Source: Symsagittifera roscoffensis
Lineage: Eukaryota > Xenacoelomorpha > Acoela > Convolutidae
Direction of reading: 5' to 3'
DNA length: 64,000 nt
Assembly (NCBI RefSeq): GCF_963678635.1
Contig: NC_087065.1
Location: 5,727,209-5,791,208 of the forward strand
In this document: in pieces, positions 56,529-64,000 of the stretch
How positions within the stretch are numbered: the first letter of the stretch is position 1
How the letters are laid out: each line of letters opens with the position of its first letter
The notes under the pieces: model-generated
What the model saw: the letters and a program-made list of their open reading frames with translations, nothing else
Told to the model about the DNA's origin: nothing
The model's database searches: none
Translations under genes and position numbers: made by a program

Positions 56529-59148
56529 CGCCCAGCTAGAGAATCGACCAACGGTCTGCCCAGCCAGAGAAATCGTATGCAACAATTGTAATTAAAGTGG
56601 CCACTCCACAAAATTATGTAACCAAAAGCAAACCATCCAGTGTAAATATTGTAATTGACCCTGTCAATACCGAAAACTGGAAATACGTCCCGACGAAAGA
56701 TTCGTGGAGCGACAACCAAGAAAATTAAACAGTTATACTGCAGTTTTACAGACATCACAGTAAAAACCTTGAGGAAAAGGTTAGTCAGAACTCTCATTCC
56801 AATGGTCTGATATGTGAAAAAACCACTTTTTTTTTGCGGAAGGACACGGAAGAAACCTCCTGGCCAACGACAACCATCTAGAACTGAGAATGGAAGTAAG
56901 ACAGAAGAAGTTTCCAGTGCCAATTGGTACAATCAGCTACCCACGGGTGAACAGTTAGTCTAATAAACTAGCATTTTTGACAAAAAAAAACTTTTACGAA
57001 ATTTGATGATCAAATTAATAGAATCGACAAGATACCAAACGACCATGAAGTCACTCATTTCCAGTCCCCTCTTAAACTGGTTCAAGCAAAAGGCAGAAGA
57101 GTGCCTTTTAATTTATAATCGGGAGTGAATGAGGAGTTAAAAAGAAAGAAAAAAAGGGCCATATTGGAAAACTTGATTAATGCAATGAAGATTGCCTGAT
57201 AATCCCAATTGTGATGACTACAAAAAAAGAAGGCTCAATTATTCCTGCCTTAGATTCAGAGCTAATGAATGACCAGATTTTTAAAAATAGATACAAGATG
57301 CCCAACATTGATGAATATTGATTGATAGTGCTGCGTTACAATTGTCAGAAAAGACCGATGGGCAGGTCTGGTTTAGTAACCTTGATCTAAAGAACGCATA
57401 CATTCATCTAAAGTTATGTGAAAGGACTAGTAAACAGCGCAACGTAAGCATAGTGACAGGATAAAACACTGGTACATATCGACTTTTAACAGAATTTGAT
57501 GGACTTGGCGTAATGTCCAATGAGTTTCAAAGAGTCATGGACTCACTTAAACAAAAACCCAGCCACAAATTCTTACATAGATGACATTCTAGTGGCTTCT
57601 ACGGGAACAGTAGAAGAACATAAAGCTATTGTGCAAAAAAAAATTTGAAGCTCTCGACAAAAAAATATGGCCGTGAAATAGGGAAAATGTGCTTTCTTCT
57701 AAGAAGGAAATAGAATGGCTTTGGACTTAAGATTTCAACAGTAAGAATTTTTGTCGGAAAAGCAGATGCAAAAAAAATCTCGCAATAACGAATAGCTTCT
57801 CTGAACTTTGTACATTCTTTGGTTTGATTAACCAATACGTTGAAACCACCGCCGTTCCAAACCAGTCTCTCTTAGGTTCCCCATTACAACCGCTGTTCAA
57901 CAAAAAAAAACAACGTACCAATGGCATAACAGTCATTCTATCTCGTTTGAAAAAATCATGACAAAATATGTGAACATTACCAAAAATAGTCATTTCGGCA
58001 ACAAAATTAAGACAAGATTGTAAACAGGTGCCTCACATAACGTGTTAGGAGCCATACTTGAGCAGTTTTATGACGAGAGTGGAAAAACATTGCGTTCGCT
58101 TCGAGATTTTGGAATAACCATGAATTGAAATAGTCTACCAACGATTTGAAATTTTTAAATAGAGCCTGGGCATCTAATTACTTTGGAAACTATTTAAATG
58201 GATCTCAATTTGAAATCGTGAGAGATCACTAGGCGCTACTCTCTGCACTCACGCCAACCATAGTAACAAGTCAATGCACAGTAGATTAACCGGATGGGTA
58301 AACAGATTTTTACCGTTTATTTTCACAATTTCTCATCTTCCGGGTAAAGATATGGGATTCACAGATCTTTCATCAAATCTACTTTCTGGCAAAGCCAAAC
58401 GCCCTTCTTACTACGACGAGGAATTCGTCGCAGCTTCCATATACACTATTTTATTGATTTCATCCAATTTTATTCCTGTAAAGGGAGTAATTGTAAATCG
58501 ACCGTCGTTCGTTGTAAACACAATTGTAAATAATTTCCCGTCGAGAACAAATAATTCAAGCGACGTGATTGGTTGAAACTTCTCAGATAGACCCTTATCT
58601 TCTTTTAAACACAGAAATATTGCCGTTATAATTTCCTGTTTTGCTCAGTCATTCAAAATTTGCAATAATTCTCACGTCAGATCAAAACATTCATCTAATT
58701 GTTCACCTATCGATAATTCCGAATTCAACTACAAAAGTATATCATTTACGGACAAGGCGTTTTTACAATTTCTACTGGTTTACGAGAATTTTATCCCGAG
58801 ACAAACGAAGACCGTGGGTACTTCGAATATCAAAGTAGCAGAACCCCTGGTTTTTGTTCCCAAAGATAGCGTTCTTGCGGCCTTATAAAAGTTTTTGAAG
58901 CAAATTTAGCATTCCCATCATCTCCTTTAATACCAGAAAACCACAGCTCGAAGAAATGTTTTCACCTCATGACCAAGGACGATAAAGTTTTATGGGATTT
59001 GATAATGACATTACAGAATGGCCGACCATTGGGAACTCATGGATCGTATATGAAGGATTACGAGAAAAACTTAAGCACTATGGACGAGCTCCTCTTCTTG
59101 GAAAACTAACTGACGGTTCCAGCAGCAATACGAGGTGCTTTCAGCTCA

Positions 59149-59702
59149 ATGCTCCATGAATCCTATCCAGGCCAGTTCGGCAAGAAATTTTTGGCGGAAC
59201 ATATTTTCTGGCCGCATATATATAGAGAGATCTACCATCATGGCAACTCTTGCAGGCAGTGCTTGAAAGCCGGTAAGAACTCTAAAAATCTGCTGGGATC
59301 GGAGCTCACGAGCAAATTTCCGGACTTGTTATTTGCCAATGAAGAGATAAATCTAGATTCCGCCGGACCTTTGGACGCTTTTTGGGGATCGAAGCAATAT
59401 ATTCTGTTGTGAATCGATCGTTTCACTAAATATCCCTCGGCGAAAGTGGTCACGAATGCCTTTTAAAATCAGTCATTTCTATCTTCAACGATTTTTGCTA
59501 TCTTCCCGGTTTTCCAAGAAAAGTCAGAATCGACCTTGGGTCATGCTTTTTATTGCACGTTTTTACCTCTTTTTGTGAAAAATTCAATATAGAAACTGTT
59601 TGTACAGTAGCAGATAATAGATCATACAGACTTGCAGAAAGAGTTGTGTATACTATAAAATTCAAACTTCTTGCTATGTCGTACGAATTACCCAAACTGA
59701 CT
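59149..59702 (+). pseudogene. pol: Integrase fossil of the old gypsy-like element
   Basis: The frame 59149-59412 has the zinc-binding His and Cys residues (IYHHGN and SCRQCLKAG) and a first catalytic Asp (EINLDSAGPLD), then a TGA at 59410-59412 followed by IDRFTKYPSAKVV in the same frame. A later open stretch (about 59513-59702) has the second Asp (VRIDLGS) and the Glu (AERVVYTIKFK). At least two lesions make it inactive. Confidence 0.7.
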
Positions 59703-60179
59703 TAACATTCTTCAATCAAAAAAATTATTTGGAACTTACGAATTACCAAACAAACATCCATCGGATGTACCCCATTCGAAAAACATATCAACCGTACCGC
59801 TAATACTAGGTGGAAAAACATGGTTTCCGTTGATAGTTGTTTAGACCAAAGGAAAAATCGATCTTGTCAGACCATCGAGCCCTGCTGCCCAACGTAGACG
59901 TTTTTCACAAGCAAAACTGACCACAGGAGGTAAATTTTTTTTTTTAGAAAAAACAACAATAGAAAAATGGAGACCCGTATTTCAAACCCGTCAAGAGGCA
60001 ATCATTGATTCTTCGGAACATACTGTTACACTGGAAAAAGGACACATTTTACTAAAACCAGATTCAGCGATCAAAGGGAAAATACTTCCGGGTCCTCCAA
60101 AATTTCTTGTTAAACCACCACCCATGGGTACCGATCGTGAAAAGGTTTAGCTGAAAAAAGGAAAATGTCGACACTCAAG

Positions 60180-61190
60180 AAGGCAATCCGGACTAACACC
60201 CTTAATAGGACGATTTCTGGCAACACGACGCTGACGCTCGGCACCATTTAGCTCCAGCCGGAAATAGTGATCATTCCAGAATCGCCGCAAAAAATCTCAG
60301 TTTCCTCTTCTTTGTCTTCTTCGTTAAGTTTAAACTCTTGGGACGGCTTGATTGATGATTGCTTTTAGGACGCTTCCAGCAACAACGCTCCGATATGTCA
60401 GGAATTAGTCACAGATCATAACTAAGATTGCTTGTTAGAGGCGAGCATAAGATCCTAAACTCAGACATCGAAGCGTTTAGCGGACCGACGGTCGCAGCCC
60501 AATCAAACTTCCTACCAGGGCCATCGACAGCTGGTTCAGCAGTAGAAACAATTTTGCCGGACAGTTCACCAGAGGAGTAGCCCCCCATGGTGACTCAGAC
60601 GAGGCCTTCGACCCAACCCAGATGAAATATAGGATTCCCACAGTTTTACGGGGAGCGCAGATACATTAAAAACGAGGAGGAAAAGAAGAAGATTTCAAGA
60701 CTCGAGGCCGACTCAGTGACACCGCCAGCCTTCCTTGTTCTTTACCTTCTGACTTTCTCACTCCTATCCCTATATCTCCTCAGAAATATACTCTTTTTGC
60801 CGAAACGACACTTGCCTGGTCCTCTTACAACTCAGATAAATTTGATGCAACATTCAACTAAAACTCCAAGAACTTAAATAAACTTTTTTAAAATCATCAA
60901 CGTTGTGACCATTTCAATTTTTTTCCTTTTATATTGCCCTATCATTTTATTGCTGTGTACATTCAGGTGTACAAAGAAGAGGAGACTGAGATTTAGGTGT
61001 ACATTGGGCGTTTTTATTTTTCTTGTATTGTTTTTTTTTTTCATTGTAAGTAAATTCTGTAAACTTCACCCATTTATACAAATTTGTACATATCATTCCC
61101 AAATTGTAGATACTTAATTCTCGTTCTGCTAATTTCTTTTTTTGTGCAGTTTGTAAATTTTGTTCGTTCTATATTGAAGGGGGAAAAAGG
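60180..61190. other. No recognisable gene
   Basis: Probable 3' part of the old LTR element; only short frames, then T-rich DNA ending in the possible polypurine tract. Confidence 0.4.
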
Positions 61191-61244
61191 TGTATAAAGA
61201 ATTTAGTTTTTTTTGTTTGTTTTAATTTTTTTCCCATTGTGGAA

Positions 61245-61331
61245 TGTTGTGAGTTGTTCATTTTGTTCAACCTTATGACCTTTGGTATTGATTACATACC
61301 TGCCAACTATGCTATGAATCGAACAACGGTC
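61245..61331 (+). repeat. LTR-like direct repeat, right
   Basis: Matches 56442-56528. A purine tract gaagggggaaaaagg followed by TGTATAAAG (61176-61199) lies 50 bases upstream and may be the polypurine tract and true LTR start. Confidence 0.6.
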
Positions 61332-61893
61332 GATCATTTCACTGTTCGTTATAGTTTGAGAACAGACGTTTTAATTGACACATTTTTATTCCTATTCTTT
61401 GAATTCTTAGTTAAGTGTACAAAGATTGTAAATAACAGACATATCAGAATAAGCATTTTAGAGAATAAATTTTTGCACTATGTTTGGGGTGCATATACCT
61501 GTATTGTGATCAAAAAATTCAAAATTATTTTTGAAAACCAGCAAATCAATGAAGTCAATTTTTTTCTCAGCTCTCGTGTATTTACTTTAGCACAAAAGTA
61601 ATCTGGTGTTCTTCATGTGTTTTGAAACACGTGAGCAATGCTGATGCAAAACATGAACATTTTAAAAAGTGTGCTCAATTCTTTAATTATTCTGAAAGAA
61701 GTTAAGCACCTGTATATGATAAGCCGTGGGTAAATTGTTTTTTAGTGCTAATGCTAAAACAGGTACTTTCGTTCGATGTCACAGATTGAATTTCACGATT
61801 TCTTCGATTTTTTCGATAACACGATCATTTTGAGAGGCTTTCGATTTCTCCTGCAATGTTGTCAGTCATCAACAAAATCACGTAAAACGTTGG

Positions 61894-61951
61894 ATCTACT
61901 TAACAATTGCCCCCCCCCCCTTTAGGAAAGGGGGGCAATTGTTAAGTAGAT
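61894..61951. repeat. Near-perfect foldback with C/G-run stem
   Basis: atctacttaacaattgcccc and its reverse complement ggggcaattgttaagtagat flank ccttt-agg-aaagg. The arms are at least 22 bp, with unequal runs of 11 C and 6 G. Confidence 0.85.
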
Positions 61952-62091
61952 TAAAATAACGCATTTTCGACCAATCAGATTGCAGCAAATTTCGAATTTT
62001 AAATAAAAAGCTCTAGTGCAATTTATTGCTTTTAATAATAGGGGTGGCAATTCTCAAGTAGGTATCAAAGGGAGTGCGGTCTTTATTTAGA

Positions 62092-62270
62092 CAACTGCGT
62101 ATTCGAACTCGTCAGTAAGCAGACAAATACGATATTAACCAATCAGAATCAAGATGAGAAAGCAAATTTGCGAAATAAAAAATTATTAATTATTCATTTC
62201 TGCCTTGTCTCAATTCTGATTGGTAAATACAGTATTTATCTAAATACTGACGAGTCTGAGTACGCGGTTG
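62092..62270. repeat. 58-bp-arm inverted repeat (foldback or MITE)
   Basis: Left arm 62092-62149 (caactgcgtattcgaactcg ... accaatcagaat) pairs with right arm 62213-62270 (attctgattggt ... gacgagtctgagtacgcgg) at roughly 80% of positions, with 63 bases between. The word accaatcaga also occurs upstream at about 61971. No coding content. Confidence 0.7.
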
Positions 62271-62377
62271 GCTTAATACTGCTACGTAACCTTACCAAAG
62301 GGAGGGCGACTGTAGATCCAAAACGTTTAGCGATTACAAACGACCCAATTTCTTACACTTTTCTTCTTTTTTTTCAG

Positions 62378-62504
62378 CAAACAACTTCGAGAAGACCATC
62401 CGCCAATGGAGTTGGACGAGGACTATATCCCCTACTTGATCCGAGATCCCCACACGTTCCAACCTTATACCGCGCGACTCGTCTACACCAACATCCCTTT
62501 TGAA
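62378..62504 (+). CDS. Candidate internal exon (unrecognised)
   Basis: It lies between a strong acceptor (acttttcttcttttttttcag, ending 62377) and a donor-like GAA|GTATGG (62504|62505). The frame reads 42 codons without stop: KQLREDHPPMELDEDYIPYL and then IRDPHTFQPYTARLVYTNIP, of normal protein composition and higher GC than its surroundings. An internal ATG at 62406 could also be the start. The family is not recognised. Confidence 0.45.
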
Positions 62505-62572
62505 GTATGGGCTCTTTTAATGGGCTTTTTTTCTTTACCCCACCCCCCACCTGTCTGTCAACAATCGAACAG

Positions 62573-62664
62573 GTCGAGTTTCGCCGCTGAATTTTTTAGA
62601 CATTCAAAACTACGCTGATATCAATTCTGAAACAGAAATCTGGACAGTTTTTAATAGTCGATGG
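62573..62664 (+). CDS. Candidate second exon (unrecognised)
   Basis: It follows acaatcgaacag. One frame reads RVSPLNFLDIQNYADINSET and ends EIWTVFNSRW before a taa that overlaps a GTAAAG donor-like word (62664/62665). The phase does not match the exon above with the splice sites chosen, so at least one boundary is wrong or the two are unrelated. Confidence 0.3.
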
Positions 62665-62669
62665 TAAAG

Positions 62670-63145
62670 TCCAAAAACGGAATATGTTTTGTTCAGTCCA
62701 AATTTCACGGCAACGAATCTGAATGGTAAGATAATTAACGTAAAAAGTATGGTCCGGACATAAGAGTAAGGTTTGTATAGCTATTGTGGAGGCGGAGCAA
62801 TAAGCAGAATGGGTCCAAGAGCAGAAAAACAGAAAATTTTAACTTGAATTGACTTAAAAGCGCTAATTCATAAAACTATTATTCGAATCATCAATAATAC
62901 CAAGAAAAAGAATAAATTATGCACGAATTGAATAATTTCATCAATCTCAAAAAATTAAATTACTCAAATTATGCATCAAATATTTGTTGCTTTAGTACTA
63001 TTGACAATTCTGTTACTTAAATTACAGATTAGCTTATGAAACTTAATACTTTTCCCGCACAGGAGTTAAATTCCTATTTGATTTATTAAACAGGTATTAT
63101 GAAGACGTTTTTTCTTTTTCCAGATGAGATCTGGTTTTTTTTTCC
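62670..63145. other. Non-coding AT-rich stretch
   Basis: No gene or repeat seen. Confidence 0.4.
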
Positions 63146-63148
63146 CCA

Positions 63149-64000
63149 AAAAACTACCCGTCAGATTCTCATAAAAGTGGTACCAATGGATTCAGTAGCG
63201 TTTCACCTACCTGCCTGCATGAAATTTAGGGCAATTTTTACCCTACCCCACCCCCTACGGTCTTAGAAAAGCTTCACAACTCGGTGCTTTTTTCACTTTT
63301 TGCCCATTTTTTCGGAAATTTTCGATTTCCTCAAAAACTACCCGTCCAGATTTGGGATTAAGGGTTTAATCAATAGACCAGGTTGTAGGAAACTCCCATG
63401 CACAAGCGGCTGGTCCCTAATTTGCTTAGGTGAAAAGCTATAGACTTAGGAAAAGTCACTTTTTTGATTTTTTTGACTATTTTTTTGGAAATTATCGATT
63501 TCCTCAAAAACTACCTATCCAGATTTGAAATTAAGGGTTTAATCGATAGACCAGGTTGTAGGAAACTCCCCCGCACAAGCGGCTGGTCCTTAACTTGCCT
63601 AGGGGAAGAGCTATAGACTTAGGAAAAGTCAATTTTTTGGCCTTTTTTCAAAACTTTCCGATTTCCTCAAAAACTACCCGTCCAGATTTGGGATTAAGGG
63701 TTTAATCGATAGACCAGGTTGTAGGAACCCCCCATGCACAAGCGGCTGGTCCCTAATTTGCTTAGGGGAAGAGCTATAGACTTAGGAAAAGTCACTTTTT
63801 TTGATTTTTTTGCCTACTTTTTCGGAAGTTATCGATTTCCTCAAAAACTACCCGTCAGATTCTCATAAAAGTGGTACCAATGGATTCAGTAGCGTTTCAC
63901 TTACCTGCCTGCCTGAAATTTAGGGCAATTTTTACCCTACCCCACTCCCTACGGTCTTAGAAAAGCTTCACAACTCGGTACTTTTTTCACTTTTTGCCCA
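63149..64000. repeat. Satellite-like ~165-175-bp repeat, block 2
   Basis: Units begin ctcaaaaactacccgtccaga near 63332, 63504, 63667 and 63840, each with attaagggtttaatc-atagacc, ggttgtaggaaactccc and cacaagcggctggtcc. A larger block (aaaactacccgtcagattctcataaaagtgg through to cactttttgccca) brackets them at 63149-63304 and 63848-64000, about 699 apart, and runs off the window. Related to 41720-42720. Confidence 0.85.

Larger units (their letters stand above)
56442..61331 (+). mobile_element. Old gypsy-like LTR element fossil
   Basis: Pol order can be followed on the plus strand through many stops: RT traces (about 57090-57640: WFSNLDLKNAYIHLKL, EFDGLGVMSNEFQRVMD), RNase H tail (about 58274-58400: FTISHLPGKDMGFTD), integrase (59149-59702) and a degenerate C-terminal part to about 60170. 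An 87-bp direct repeat flanks it. It differs from the 48.3-56.2 kb element and is on the opposite strand. The segment 60180-61190 has no recognisable gene. Confidence 0.75.

Overview
This is nuclear DNA from a multicellular eukaryote, most likely an invertebrate animal. It is AT-rich and gene-poor. Plausible GT-AG introns, AATAAA signals, an animal-type Artemis (DCLRE1C) relic and a Ty3/Gypsy retrotransposon support this. I cannot name the taxon from the sequence. I see no bacterial operon, rRNA gene or CRISPR array.

Layout. 1-8928: a roughly 5.2-kb segment present twice in tandem, each copy carrying a decayed minus-strand multi-exon gene and a minisatellite/hairpin block; a minus-strand membrane-anchored reading frame with one in-frame TGA lies between the copies. 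9-16.8 kb is the most gene-like part: acidic and unrecognised exons (10.0-12.3 kb), a well-supported two-exon RING-finger gene with an acidic/RGR tail (13117-13912), a 3'UTR-associated tandem repeat, and a DCLRE1C-like pseudogene (15336-16362) that has lost its catalytic HxHxDH motif. 16.9-26.65 kb: four tandem copies of a unit of about 2.5 kb. 27.2-35.1 kb: a second tandem array (unit about 3.4 kb) containing a 569-bp (CTGAA)n expansion and a 454-bp nested duplication. 35-48 kb: almost gene-free, with satellite-like repeats, a 909-bp tandem duplication containing a tRNA-like sequence, and G-rich runs.

48.2-56.4 kb: a nested transposon. A small hAT-like element with an 8-bp target duplication is split by a defective 7.9-kb Ty3/Gypsy LTR retrotransposon on the minus strand. 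The retrotransposon itself contains a 2.07-kb internal tandem duplication that carries pre-existing integrase lesions. 56.4-61.3 kb: an older, heavily decayed gypsy pol fossil on the plus strand. 61.9-62.3 kb: two foldback structures. 62.4-62.7 kb: one or two exon-like segments of an unrecognised gene. 63.1-64.0 kb: a satellite-like repeat related to the one at 41.7 kb.

The main theme is tandem duplication at every scale (5 bp to 5 kb) around decaying genes and transposons. No set of genes here forms a recognisable pathway. The functional candidates are the RING gene and a few unassigned exons.
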